A stretch of DNA of 64,000 nucleotides from Roseibacillus persicicus (GTDB lineage: Bacteria; Verrucomicrobiota; Verrucomicrobiia; Verrucomicrobiales; Akkermansiaceae): the NCBI RefSeq assembly GCF_014651675.1, contig NZ_BMXI01000014.1, positions 62,001 to 126,000 of the forward strand, given 5' to 3'. A model generated the notes under the pieces. That model was not told the DNA's origin. It worked only from the letters and a program-made list of their open reading frames with translations, and ran no database searches. Below are positions 27,657 through 37,887 of the stretch, piece by piece. The first letter of the stretch is position 1, and each line of letters opens with the position of its first letter. The translations under genes and the position numbers were made by a program.

Positions 27657-28860
27657 ATTTGGTGAGATGGTAGCGGTCGAAGATCTCGAACCAGGCTTCG
27701 ATGAACTGTTCTTTCGAAAAGGATTCCATGCTGCCGCGGGCTTCGGAGCGGAGTCGCTCCACGAGGCCGGGGTTGTTGCCGATCTCGTAGAGGAGTTTGG
27801 AGAGGTGTTCGGTATTGAGCGGGTCGAAGGTGAACCCGTTGACGTAATTCTCGACCAGCTCATGGGCGCCGGCGCGGTTCGAGACGAGGACGGCTGAGCC
27901 TCCGGCAAGGGCCTCGTTGATGATGAGCCCCCATTGGTCATCAGTGCTGGCCAGGATGAGGGATTCCGAGAGGCGGGCGGCGCGGGGAATTTGCTGATAG
28001 GGCAGCCAGTCGATGAGGGTGATGCGGGACCCCAAGTTGAGTTCCGCGATGCGAGCTTCCACCTGTTCGCGGAGAGGACCTCTCCCGGCGATGATGAGCT
28101 TGGGAAAATTTTCGCTCCGGGATTGGGCCATCTGATAGGCTTCGATGACGCGGGGAATGTTCTTTTTGGCGATGAAGCGGGAGGGGAGAAAGAAGTAGCG
28201 TTCGCCCTCCTGCAGCTGAAAAGTCTCTCGGATTTCTGCATCGAATGACGAATCGTCGCCAGACTTGGCGAGTGCTTCATTGTCCAACACATTCCAGCCC
28301 TTGATGAGGGCTGGTTTTTTTTTGCCCGCGAGGAAGCGGGTGTAGTCGACGCACTCCTGGCCAGAACACATGAAGAAGTGATAGATCCGCACCGTAATGG
28401 CCTTCAGGGTCTCCATGGAAAAGGTCTTGGAGTAAGACTCGGCGTCGTTGAAGCGCGAGTCGTGCATGACCCCGGTCTTGAAAAAAAGCAGCCTGCCCAA
28501 CAGGCCGATGACGAGGCAAGAGGGGCGATCGTATCCTCCGACGAAGGCGATTCGTGGTCGATTGGAAAGGACGTTGCAGAAGGTTTTCCACGCGGTCTTG
28601 AAGCCCAAAGCGGTGAAGTATGGACGGAACCCGAGTCCGTGAAACCTGTCCATGAGGATGGTCACCGGGACGCCCCCGTATTCCGCGTTCAGGTCACCGG
28701 CTTCCCAATTGTAGTTCGAGTCTGTGTTTGCGGAGAGCAGGACCCGCATGCGGATCCGATCGCTCAGGCCACGCTTCTCGATCTCCTCCTGCAGGGACTT
28801 CACGCGGAAAGCGAGATAGGGGGTGTGCCCGTCGAAGCTGATGAGGACGTTGGGTTTCAT
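27655..28860 (-). CDS. Glycosyltransferase family 4 protein
   Basis: 401 residues from the ATG giving MKPNVLISFDGHTPYLAFR; the frame extends 13 codons into repeat DNA without support. The C-terminal GT-B domain has FLPSRFIAKKNIPRVIEA near 218 and STDDQWGLIINEALAGG near 302. It is convergent to the main locus and separated from the epimerase gene behind it by repeat DNA. It probably adds a sugar to the same or a related glycan. The donor is not predictable. Confidence 0.87.
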   Translation of the reverse strand: MKPNVLISFDGHTPYLAFRVKSLQEEIEKRGLSDRIRMRVLLSANTDSNYNWEAGDLNAEYGGVPVTILMDRFHGLGFRPYFTALGFKTAWKTFCNVLSNRPRIAFVGGYDRPSCLVIGLLGRLLFFKTGVMHDSRFNDAESYSKTFSMETLKAITVRIYHFFMCSGQECVDYTRFLAGKKKPALIKGWNVLDNEALAKSGDDSSFDAEIRETFQLQEGERYFFLPSRFIAKKNIPRVIEAYQMAQSRSENFPKLIIAGRGPLREQVEARIAELNLGSRITLIDWLPYQQIPRAARLSESLILASTDDQWGLIINEALAGGSAVLVSNRAGAHELVENYVNGFTFDPLNTEHLSKLLYEIGNNPGLVERLRSEARGSMESFSKEQFIEAWFEIFDRYHLTK

Positions 28861-28875
28861 GGGGGTGGTTTTCTT

Positions 28876-28985
28876 GGTCGCAGAGTCTCGGAGACGCAAA
28901 GGGTCACAGAGAAATCCTGTTGGAAAGATTGAATTGGAATCCCTTTCTTTCCCCCGCGACTCTGTGTCTCTGCGTCAAAAAATGG
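28876..28985. repeat. Dispersed 'CGCAGAG' repeat, two inverted copies
   Basis: GTCGCAGAGTCTCGGAGACGC at the left and GCGACTCTGTGTCTCTGCGTC at the right are imperfect inverse copies around a 50-base spacer. A third copy lies at about 27439-27475. This repeat type is widespread between genes of several environmental bacterial phyla; its role is unknown. Confidence 0.65.
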
Positions 28986-28995
28986 GGGCGAGCGC

Positions 28996-30048
28996 TTAAC
29001 CGATGCAGGCTTGGTAGATTTCGCCGAGAATGCCGTCGATGTCGTATTCGTATTGCCAGTCGGGGTAGTGGTTTTGGAATTTGCGGACGTCGGAGATATA
29101 CCAAATGTGGTCGCCGATGCGGTTGTCTTCCAGATAGCTGAATTCCAGCTTGTTGCCGGAGAGTTCCTCGCCCTTGCGGATGGCTTCCATCATAGAGCAG
29201 TTGGAGTGACGCGAGCCGCCAATGTTGTAGACCTCACCGCTGCGGGGTGCGCGGTAGAAGTGCATGAAGGCGTTGACGAGATCGTGGGAGTGAATGTTGT
29301 CGCGCACTTGCTTCCCCTTGTAGCCAAAGATGCGGTAGGGGCGCTTGGTGACGATGCACTTCATGAGGTAGGCGAGGAAGCCGTGGAGTTCGGCGCCGGC
29401 ATGGGCGGGACCCGTTAGGCAGCCACCGCGGAAGACAGCGGTCTTCATGCCGAAGTATTTGCCATACTCCTGCACCATGACGTCCGCAGCCACCTTGCTG
29501 GCGCCGAAGACGGAGTGCTTGCACATGTCGATGGACATGTTTTCGTCGATTCCGATGTTGTAAGCGTGGGAGGGATCGATTTCCCAACGGAGTTCCTGCT
29601 CGATGAGGGGGAGCTCGTTGGGGCGGTCGCCGTAGACCTTGTTGGTGGAAGTGAAAATGAAGACCGCCTCGGGAGCATGCAGGCGGGTGGCCTCTAACAT
29701 GTGCAGCGTTCCGGTGGCATTGACCCCGAAATCGGTGAGAGGCTCCTTGGCCGCCCAGTCGTGGGAAGGTTGCGCGGCGGTGTGAACGATGAGGTCGATG
29801 TCGCTGCCGTATTTCTCAAAAATAGCGGCCACGTCGTCGAAGTTGCGGATGTCGACGGCCTCGTGAACAAAGTTCTGCGAGAGGTCCTGTAGCTCGGAAG
29901 TGGTGCCCGCGGTCGAGGCCTCATCTCCGAAGAAGTAGGCTCGCATGTTGTTGTCGATGCCGACCACGCGGTGACCGTTTTGGAGAAGAGTTTTCACGGT
30001 CTCGGAGCCAATCAGGCCACTGGAGCCGGTTACAATCGCAGTTTTCAT
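28996..30048 (-). CDS. NAD-dependent epimerase, CDP-paratose 2-epimerase-like
   Basis: 350 residues. The N-terminal [10 protein letters not shown] is the Rossmann NAD motif. STNKVYGD lies near 134, a motif shared with CDP-paratose 2-epimerases (tyvelose synthesis). Where short-chain epimerases have the YxxxK catalytic pair, this protein reads FGASK, so the Tyr is replaced by Phe and only Lys is kept. I recall the same substitution in related bacterial sequences, so it may be a subfamily feature. It likely modifies a nucleotide sugar for the polysaccharide, but the substrate is uncertain. Confidence 0.8.
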   Translation of the reverse strand: MKTAIVTGSSGLIGSETVKTLLQNGHRVVGIDNNMRAYFFGDEASTAGTTSELQDLSQNFVHEAVDIRNFDDVAAIFEKYGSDIDLIVHTAAQPSHDWAAKEPLTDFGVNATGTLHMLEATRLHAPEAVFIFTSTNKVYGDRPNELPLIEQELRWEIDPSHAYNIGIDENMSIDMCKHSVFGASKVAADVMVQEYGKYFGMKTAVFRGGCLTGPAHAGAELHGFLAYLMKCIVTKRPYRIFGYKGKQVRDNIHSHDLVNAFMHFYRAPRSGEVYNIGGSRHSNCSMMEAIRKGEELSGNKLEFSYLEDNRIGDHIWYISDVRKFQNHYPDWQYEYDIDGILGEIYQACIG

Positions 30049-30440
30049 ATAAGGGGTGAACGGGGGGACATTTTCCCGGCCTTCAAGTTTTCTTGAAAGT
30101 GAACTCCGGTTGAATGCACGGATTTTTATAATACTTCTGTCATGTAATGGCGAGGCTCATTTCGCAAAAAATTCGAGTTCGGCTTCGCAAGAAGAATGAA
30201 AGCAGACTTTGCGAGGAAGAACGGTGGGGAAGTGTCGGGTGGCCGCCTGAAAGATATCGAATCTTTGTTGCGGAGCGACCAGACACTGCTTCAGGGGCTC
30301 TCGGGGGTGGGAAAAAATCGCGCAAGGTAGAGACCGCGAAAGAATTCGTAAGCAATTGTTTTGTGACTAGAACGACACTGAATTTTTCGTCACGAGAAAC
30401 CGGTTCGTTTGACGATTTTGCCGCTCTATGAGTCGCGGCG
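30049..30440. other. Divergent intergenic region
   Basis: About 390 bases between the leftward epimerase gene and the rightward surface-protein gene, so promoters for both should lie here. A short rightward frame (30147-30431) shows no family features and is not called. No strong hairpin or operator was identified. Confidence 0.4.
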
Positions 30441-33400
30441 ATGCACAACACACATCGATCTTCGTGGGAGAGCGCTACTCTTTCCCTTCTTCTCGGCTCG
30501 ACTTCGCTTTGTGCGATTGAGTTCGGGAACATCGAGATCACACAACTTAATAGTAGCAATAGTGGTTTGGACGCTGCGGAGCCTGCGGTTTCGGTTCAGA
30601 TCCTGCCGGGGTCCACAACGGGTTTCACCATTCGGGGAGCGAATCGGGGGGACACCGATATGGGATTTGGAGAGGGAGCGAACGACATCGAGCGCGGTCT
30701 TCTTCTTCCAACTGTGAGCGAGAATGCCCGTAACAACTTTGCAGGGGGCGATTCGGTCAACGGATGGAACTATGCCAATACCAGCGTGGCCTTGGGTGGG
30801 AGTGGCTACTTCGTGCCGACCCACAACATGGGTGGGAGCGCCCAGAGTTCCGGGGGGCGCAGCGAGTACAACATCAACTACGGGTTTGGATACTTTCCTT
30901 ACGTGGATTTCCTGGGTGCACATGGAAACCAGACCTCCAATGGAGGGGCTCTTTCGGAGGTTCGCGGTTCGGCCGGAATCACTTTGGGAAACCAGCTGAT
31001 CGACAATGGCAACGGAGTCTTCGGCGTTGATTTGTCGGGACTGACAACTTTCGGTCTCAACGGAGTAGCGGCCACTCCCGACAATGGGGTCTTGCTGACT
31101 GTCCATGGAAAGAATGAAGGGAACTTCACCATGGGGCAGGACAACGAGGACGGAACGTTCACCGTCTCGATTATGGACAACGGAACTTACGGGGGAGATG
31201 TCCGCTATGAGCAAGACACGCTTGGCTTTGTCTACATTCCCACTAATGCTGCAGGTCGTGACCTCATTACTGCGGTTGGCCGGGTTCAAGGCGATGGCAC
31301 GGCCGAGGTCTCGGGGGGAAACTTCACTGTCACCCCACGACGGAGCATTTCCAGCTTGGGCAGTGTGTTGGCCAGTGGGTCATTCGAAGCCGAGTTGACC
31401 GACGTGGAAGCCAACTTTGCGGGGCTGATTAGTGATTTCTCCGCAGATACCTACCTTTTGGAAATTCTCTCCGGTCCTGACGCGGGATCCTATCTGGAGG
31501 TGACAGCATCGCCAACCGGCACCACCCTTACGGTTAATGGGACCCTCACCGCGGCGGAAGCCGACTACCCGGTTGATTATCGTCTGGGAGTGGCAGGGCA
31601 TGAGTATCTGCTGGAAATTCCTGGAAAGAGTCCGGCCAACGGAACACTCTTGGTCACCCCAGAGGGAGGTGTCGCGGAAGTTACCGAAACAGAAATCACG
31701 ACGGGCACTCTGGAGGCCGGATTGGTTGATGACGAGGCCACTTTCCAGACCTCTCTGGGACTCCAGGGAATTGCCGATGGGGAGTTCTTCTTGGAGATCA
31801 CCAATGGCCCTGACGCCAATGGAGTTTTTGAGGTCACCGACTTGATCTCCGATACCGAAATCGAAATTTCCGGGACTTTGCAAGCCATCGAGGGCGACTA
31901 TCCGCTTTCCTATCGAATCTTCAGCAAAGTCAAGCCGGACAATACCGACAACTTTGTCTCCTACGAGTGGGATGCCACTGCGGGAGCAGAGGGTGGTTGG
32001 GTGATCCAAAGCCGCGACGTTCCCCGGGGTTTCATTACCGAGAAGGGAGCGACTGCGGATGAGGATCTTTTCAGCTTCGTCTTCCTGACTTCGGAGCCCG
32101 ACAACGGGCAGCCTAGCATCACCTTGGACAGTGCTCTCGATGGAGCGCAGATTGTGGTGGGTTCGACCCAGACCATTTCCGCGACTGCCGTCGATGAAGC
32201 ACCCGGTTCGATTGCGGGAGTAGAGTTCTTCATCAATGGGGTTTCTCAAGGGGTTGATACAACCGCTCCCTATGAAGTGACCAACGCTGGACCTTTCAAC
32301 TCTCTTGAAAGCGTCTTGGTCGAAGCGGTCGCGACGGATAATGAAGGAGCCCGCACGGCCGCCGAGTCGGTCACCTTCTCGGTGGTTCCTCCTACCGGAA
32401 GCGGAGGTCTCTACTTCAACGGAGTCGACCAGTATGTGACTTTTGGAGATGAGCCCTCCTTCAAGCTGTCGACCTTCACCCTGGAGACTTGGTTCAAGCC
32501 TGAGGGTGATTTCGGTATCGCAACCAGCACAGGAAGCGGTGGCGTAAGCGGCTTTCCTTTGGTCACCAAAGGGCGTGGCGAAGATGACCAGTCGAATGTC
32601 GATGCGAACTACTTCCTCGGAATTCAAGCGAGCGACGGAGTTTTGGTAGCCGACTTTGAAGACCTGATCTTGGGCACCAACTCTCCTGTTGTGGGACAGA
32701 CTCCTGTGGAAGCCGGGGTTTGGCAGCATGCCGCAGTGACCTTTGATGGAACCACTTGGAACCTCTATTTGAATGGCAATCTGGAGGCAACCAAAGACGC
32801 GGAAGGATTGACTCCGCGAGCGGACAGCATTCAGCATGCTGCGCTTGCCACCGCGATGAATTCAGAAGGAGAACCTGCCGGGTTCTTCCAAGGATACATG
32901 GACGAGTCTCGTATTTGGGACCGGGCCTTGAGCCAGTCCGAAATCCGCGAGAAGTGCAACTTCGAGGTTCCGATGGAAGCCGGTTTGGTTGGACGCTTCG
33001 CGATGACGGAGGGCTCGGGAGTTTCTCTCAGCTCCACTGCCTCGGGTGTTGTTACTGGAAGTCTAGTAGGTTCACCCAGCTGGGTCGACGGTGCTCTTTT
33101 CAGCAACAACGTGAAACCAAATGTCATCATCACCCAGCCGGGACAAGGCGATCTTGTTAACCTTGGTGAGACGGTCGAAATCGTGGCGGTCGCAGATGAC
33201 CCCGATGGCAGCATTACTCAAGTGGAGTTCTTTGATAACGGAGTCTCTCTCGCGGTGGATGCGGTTGCTCCGTATGAATTGAGCTATGTCGGAACCGAGT
33301 CGGGTTCCCACTTGATCAAGGTAGTGGCCACTGACAACGGGGGACAGTCTTCCTACTATAATGTGGGGGTGCAGGTGATTCTCCCCGCGCCCAATCTCTC

Positions 33401-36323
33401 GGGATACACGGTGGGAATTTACGATGGGGGGAGTAAGGACCTCGATACACCGGACTACACTCCGGCCGGCAATGATTCCTTCACGTGGGTCGCCGAGAGC
33501 AGCACCAGTTCTCCGGCCTTTGGAAACGGAGGGGGAAATCGGGGAGACTTGAGTCCCAACATTGAGGGCGCTTCCATTGCCTACACTTCGGGACTGATTC
33601 TCGGCACGAATCACCCGACGCTGGACAACCTGGCCTCGCTCGACAACACCATCGCGCCAGAGCGCAATGGCAGCGGCAACTACTACGTCAGTGTCGTCGA
33701 TAGCGAAGGACCGGGCGCCGATGAGCCAACGACCGCAGAGGAGTCCGGACGACTCTCGGTGGGATACTTTCCCTGGGCCGATGGCTGGGTTGGTGCGAAT
33801 GTGAATGCGGATGGATCTATTCGTCACAGTAGCTTCAATTTTCCTGAGGGAACGGCGGTGGCGATCACCAAGCCGGAAGAAACCGATGGAATCTATGAGA
33901 TCACTGGGTTGCCCACCGCGGGGAACATGATCGCCATCACTGGCAGCAACGGAAGTGACAATATCACCAGCGTTGCGAAAGTGGGGGAAAAGTGGGTCGT
34001 AAACTCACGGGACAACAATAGTGACCGGGAGGACGAAGAGTTCGCCTTTCTCTATGTCCCTTACAACACCCGTCAGGTGATGAGTGGTTTGGTTGACAAC
34101 GACGGCAATCTGGAGCCGCTCAACCGGGAGCTTGAGCTTCTTGGCGCGAGCGTGAACCTCGGGGCACAAGGTTACGAAATCACAATCGGAGATGGTAGTG
34201 TGATCAACCCATCCAACTCCGTTCTGTTTGTAACCGCTGACTATGAGAATGGTGCTGGAGGAGACAATGTCTATAGTTACTTCTCCAATGGAAATGCCTT
34301 CGTGGTGTTCTCGCACGATGCTCCCTTCTTCACGAGCCAGTTTCAAAAAGGCGGTTTCCGCTTCCTTGTGATGCCCCTTGACCCAGTTGAGTTGACTGGA
34401 GATGAGGTTGTGGTGGTAGCGACTGATCCGACCAGCACCGAGGGTGGTGACAGTGCGACCCTCACCTTCACTCGGTTCGGTGATGCCAGTCAGTCGCTTA
34501 CGATTCCGATTGGCGTTTCCGGAAGTGCAACAGCTGGTTCCGACTACGCGGCCTTGCCGGGCACAGTGACCTTCGAAGCTGGGAGCTCGACAGCTCTCCT
34601 GGAGGTGTCTGCGCTGGAAGACGGTCGTTTGGAGCTACCGGAAACGGTGACGGTCACTCTGCAAGGAGGAGCAGGATACGACTTGGGCGCCTATGTCTCC
34701 GCGACGGTGACGCTGGTGAATGTGAATCCCACCGTGGCAACAACTACGGTGAGCTTCCAAGAGGGAGTTGACGGTTACACTGGCCAGTTTGGCAAGCGAG
34801 TCGGCGGGAATGGAATCAATGAACTGGGGTCAAGCGTACAGGCATACTATTTGGACGGTCTGTCTGGAGATGACAGCTTTGACATCAATGGCATTGTTCG
34901 TTTCGACAACATTTTTGGAACCGGGCCCGGGCAGATTCCGCCAGGGGCCGGGATTCAAGATGCCCAATTGATCATCACGACTTCTACCGCTGGCGATGCT
35001 CAATCACCCGGACCGTATATCGTTGACCAGCTCGTGAAGCCGGTCACCGAGGAGACCACTTATGCCGACCTGCAGTTTGGAGAAGTTGGCGATGGATTCG
35101 AAGGGGTGCGTGGATCCGGAACCGGATTCCCCGTGGCAGGATTTGGTTCCATTGCCAATGGGGAGGTCGTTCAGGCCAACGTGACCCAGCTGGTGCAGAA
35201 CTGGTCGAACGGAGCAGTGGACCTCAGTCGCGGATATGCGAATGAAGGCTTTTCCATCTATACCGGAGGAACGGCAAATGGCTGGTCCTACAACACGGTG
35301 GGGAATGATAATCCTCTGCTGCGTCCCAAGCTCCAAGTGACGTATACGACGGATACAACCTTGAAGGACTACTTCTTCTTCGCGGATCAGAATTCCATCA
35401 TCAACAATTCGCAAGGCAATAATAACACGAGTTCGGCGGCGTTGGATGGTTCGACCATCTTGAGCCAGTATATGGATCTCAATAATGCGAACTCAGGCAC
35501 GACCGAGGCCCTCCTCCGGTTCCCGGTGAGCTTCGGTGACCCCTCCGACTTGAATAGTATTCCAGATGGAGAAACGGTGATCAAAGCCGAGCTTCTGATG
35601 ACCACGAACGGTCCCACCTTGACCGGAACATCCCATTCACAAGGCCGCGGTCCCTACGCGATTCACCAGATGCTGGTGGACTGGGATGTGACCACGACCT
35701 TCGGTCTCACTGGTCCCGTGGTGAATTCGGAAATTGGTGAGGCGGTGACCCGGCTCAGGGGAATGGGGCAACTCTCCACCACCTATGGGGATATTACTCC
35801 GGTTGTTCAGAATTGGCGGGCAGGAGCTCCGAACTACGGAGTGAACCTAAAACCCGAGGACGATGACGGATGGCAGCCTTTCTGGATGGGAGCGATTAAT
35901 GAACCCGGCTATCAGGACGCCGCTCCGATTCTTCGGGTGACGACTGCGATTCTGGAGGCCACGCCTTTCGATGACTACATGGCAGCCAATGGAGCCGCAG
36001 GAGCGAACTTCCTGGATGATCGCGATAAAGACGGAATCGTTGGTCTGCTGGAGTATGCATTGGGCTTGGACCCGACTGCCTTTGATGTCCTTCCCGGCCT
36101 GGTGGCCGATGGAAGTGACTTCAAGCTGAGCTTCGCCAAAGGAGCGGCAGCGGCGGCTGACTCCCGATTGAGCTACGTGATTGAGACCAGTCCGGACCTT
36201 GAGAACTGGACGCCAGTTGTTGCTGAGGTGGATAGTTCAACCGAGATCATGGCGATGATCCCTGGACCGAATCTTCCCTCACAGGGTTTTCTCTTCGCTC
36301 GGATTCAAGTTGATTACAACTAG
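30441..36323 (+). CDS. Giant modular secreted protein (LamG, Ig-like, Calx-beta, DNRLRE-type domains)
   Basis: 1960 residues. A signal peptide ends near 25. Residues about 100-300 and 990-1310 look like two diverged copies of one module (GYFPYVDFLG and GYFPWADGWVG; FVYIPTNAAG and FLYVPYNTRQ). Two copies of a roughly 75-residue unit lie at about 311-386 and 420-493. Big_7-type Ig-like domains are at about 557-645 and 890-985, a LamG/concanavalin-like domain at about 654-870, and a Calx-beta domain at about 1328-1420. Two DNRLRE-like domains lie at about 1430-1840. The final 100 residues hold DDRDKDGIVGLLEYALG and an ETSPDLENW-type module. No PEP-CTERM signal is present. It is probably a surface or secreted adhesin or matrix protein. 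Confidence 0.8.
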   Translation: MHNTHRSSWESATLSLLLGSTSLCAIEFGNIEITQLNSSNSGLDAAEPAVSVQILPGSTTGFTIRGANRGDTDMGFGEGANDIERGLLLPTVSENARNNFAGGDSVNGWNYANTSVALGGSGYFVPTHNMGGSAQSSGGRSEYNINYGFGYFPYVDFLGAHGNQTSNGGALSEVRGSAGITLGNQLIDNGNGVFGVDLSGLTTFGLNGVAATPDNGVLLTVHGKNEGNFTMGQDNEDGTFTVSIMDNGTYGGDVRYEQDTLGFVYIPTNAAGRDLITAVGRVQGDGTAEVSGGNFTVTPRRSISSLGSVLASGSFEAELTDVEANFAGLISDFSADTYLLEILSGPDAGSYLEVTASPTGTTLTVNGTLTAAEADYPVDYRLGVAGHEYLLEIPGKSPANGTLLVTPEGGVAEVTETEITTGTLEAGLVDDEATFQTSLGLQGIADGEFFLEITNGPDANGVFEVTDLISDTEIEISGTLQAIEGDYPLSYRIFSKVKPDNTDNFVSYEWDATAGAEGGWVIQSRDVPRGFITEKGATADEDLFSFVFLTSEPDNGQPSITLDSALDGAQIVVGSTQTISATAVDEAPGSIAGVEFFINGVSQGVDTTAPYEVTNAGPFNSLESVLVEAVATDNEGARTAAESVTFSVVPPTGSGGLYFNGVDQYVTFGDEPSFKLSTFTLETWFKPEGDFGIATSTGSGGVSGFPLVTKGRGEDDQSNVDANYFLGIQASDGVLVADFEDLILGTNSPVVGQTPVEAGVWQHAAVTFDGTTWNLYLNGNLEATKDAEGLTPRADSIQHAALATAMNSEGEPAGFFQGYMDESRIWDRALSQSEIREKCNFEVPMEAGLVGRFAMTEGSGVSLSSTASGVVTGSLVGSPSWVDGALFSNNVKPNVIITQPGQGDLVNLGETVEIVAVADDPDGSITQVEFFDNGVSLAVDAVAPYELSYVGTESGSHLIKVVATDNGGQSSYYNVGVQVILPAPNLSGYTVGIYDGGSKDLDTPDYTPAGNDSFTWVAESSTSSPAFGNGGGNRGDLSPNIEGASIAYTSGLILGTNHPTLDNLASLDNTIAPERNGSGNYYVSVVDSEGPGADEPTTAEESGRLSVGYFPWADGWVGANVNADGSIRHSSFNFPEGTAVAITKPEETDGIYEITGLPTAGNMIAITGSNGSDNITSVAKVGEKWVVNSRDNNSDREDEEFAFLYVPYNTRQVMSGLVDNDGNLEPLNRELELLGASVNLGAQGYEITIGDGSVINPSNSVLFVTADYENGAGGDNVYSYFSNGNAFVVFSHDAPFFTSQFQKGGFRFLVMPLDPVELTGDEVVVVATDPTSTEGGDSATLTFTRFGDASQSLTIPIGVSGSATAGSDYAALPGTVTFEAGSSTALLEVSALEDGRLELPETVTVTLQGGAGYDLGAYVSATVTLVNVNPTVATTTVSFQEGVDGYTGQFGKRVGGNGINELGSSVQAYYLDGLSGDDSFDINGIVRFDNIFGTGPGQIPPGAGIQDAQLIITTSTAGDAQSPGPYIVDQLVKPVTEETTYADLQFGEVGDGFEGVRGSGTGFPVAGFGSIANGEVVQANVTQLVQNWSNGAVDLSRGYANEGFSIYTGGTANGWSYNTVGNDNPLLRPKLQVTYTTDTTLKDYFFFADQNSIINNSQGNNNTSSAALDGSTILSQYMDLNNANSGTTEALLRFPVSFGDPSDLNSIPDGETVIKAELLMTTNGPTLTGTSHSQGRGPYAIHQMLVDWDVTTTFGLTGPVVNSEIGEAVTRLRGMGQLSTTYGDITPVVQNWRAGAPNYGVNLKPEDDDGWQPFWMGAINEPGYQDAAPILRVTTAILEATPFDDYMAANGAAGANFLDDRDKDGIVGLLEYALGLDPTAFDVLPGLVADGSDFKLSFAKGAAAAADSRLSYVIETSPDLENWTPVVAEVDSSTEIMAMIPGPNLPSQGFLFARIQVDYN

Positions 36324-36352
36324 ACCGGAATAAACTTTCCAGGCAATCCAAC

Positions 36353-36386
36353 AAAGCGGCGTGTCCTTCGGGGTGCGCCGCTTTTT
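36353..36386 (+). terminator. Rho-independent terminator of the giant surface protein gene
   Basis: AAAGCGGCG pairs with CGCCGCTTT around a GC-rich loop, followed by a run of T. It lies 29 bases after the stop codon. Confidence 0.9.
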
Positions 36387-36402
36387 CGTTGTTGCTCTGA
36401 CG

Positions 36403-37862
36403 GTAGGGCGGTTTTGATCAAACAGCCGCGGATTTGGGGGAATCCTGAGAGGGCGTCTGGAAAGTGCCAAGCGAGCGTTCTTGATATCAGCTCGCTGAAG
36501 TGCTGGTGGAGTGGACGTCTCGTTCACTTGTTGTTCGGTTGAATGGGTGGACGAGAAGGCCTTCCGTTGGACCGCGAGTGCCCTCACTCGCCCCACCGAA
36601 TCGTCCCGCCCAGGCGTTGAGATGTCGTTGAACAAGTCGGGCGACGTTCACCGGTAGGGCGGTTTCGGCGAAACAGCCGCGAATGTTCGGGGAAGGTCCC
36701 CAGGCTCTCGCCCTTCGTCCGCGAGGGAACCTCTCGAACAAGCCAGAACTCTCGCGGTCCTTTTATCAAAAGGACCCTACCGGGGGGAGTCGAGAGTGCG
36801 GTGTGGGGGTTTGGGTTATTTGGTGGGGGGCACTCTTTGATTCGGGGTGGCTGGGAGGTTGAGCAAGCAAGCTTTGCTCTTCCCGGGGAGTTCCGAGAAC
36901 GAAGACATCCACCCTAGAGCGGCAGCAAGCGGCACGCACTCCAGAAGGCCTTCCGTTGGACCGCGAGTGCCCTCACTCGCCCCACCGAATCGTCCCGCCC
37001 AGGCGTTGAGATGTCGTTGAACAAGTCGGGCGACGTTCACCGGTAGGGCGGTTTCGGCGAAACAGCCGCGAATGTTCGGGGAAGGTCCCCAAGCTCTCGC
37101 CCCTCGTCCGCGAGGGAACCTTTCGAACAAGCCAGAGCTCTCGCGGTCCTTTTATCAAAAGGACCCTACCAGGGTGGGTCGAGAGTGCGGGGTGGGAGTT
37201 TGGGTTGTTTGTTGAGGTGCACTCTTTGATTCGGGGTGGCTGGGAGGTTGAGCAAGCAAGCTTTGCTCTTCCCGTGGGGGATAAAGAACGAAGACATTCA
37301 CCTCAGAGCGGCAGCAAGCGGCACGCACTCCAGAAGGTCTTCCGTTGGACCGCGAGTGCCCTCACTCGCCCCACCGAATCGTCCCGCCCAGGCGTTGAGA
37401 TGTCGTTGAGCAAATCGGGCGACGTCCGCCGGTAGGGCTGTTTCGCCGAAACAGCCGCGAATGTTATGGGAGGGTCGTCGGGCTCTCGCCCTTCGTCCGC
37501 GAGAGAGCCGTTCGAATAAGCTAGAACTCTCGCGGTCCTTTTATCAAAAGGAACCTACCGGGGTGGGTCGAGAGTGCGGGGTGGGAGTTTGGGTTGTTTG
37601 GTGGGGGGCATTCTTTGATTCGGGGTGGCTGGGAGGTTGAGCAAGCAAGCTTTGCTCTTCCCGTGGGGGATAAAGAACGAAGACATCCACCTCAGAGCGG
37701 CAGCAAGCGGCACGCACTCCAGAAGGCCTTCCGTTGGACCGCGAGTGCCCTCACTCGCCCCACCGAATCGTACCGTCCAAGCGTTGAGATGTCGTTGAGC
37801 AAATCGGGTGACGTCCACCGGTAGGGCGGTTTCGCCGAAACAGCCGCGAGTGTTCTGGGAGC
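36403..37862. repeat. Tandem array with a 389-bp unit, about 3.4 copies
   Basis: The segment AGAAGGYCTTCCGTTGGACC starts at 36554, 36943, 37332 and 37721, exactly 389 bases apart each time. Three full units and the first 142 bases of a fourth are present, with a rearranged partial copy at 36403-36553. Each unit holds several hairpins: GCGAGTG/CACTCGC, GGCGGTTTCG/GAAACAGCCGC, GGTCCTTTT/AAAAGGACC inside CTCTCG/CGAGAG, and GAGCAA/TTGCTC. Units differ at scattered positions. Short frames recur on both strands but show no coding character. Confidence 0.92.
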
Positions 37863-37887
37863 AATGTCGCTTCGTTAGTCTGTCGTT

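Noticed and set aside
30147-30431. 94-residue frame upstream of the giant surface protein gene
   Set aside because: Basic, low-complexity composition, no start signal, and located in a divergent promoter region.
36487-37824. Recurring short frames in the 389-bp array on both strands
   Set aside because: They repeat because the DNA repeats. Differences between units do not favour synonymous changes on inspection, and hairpins explain the conservation better.
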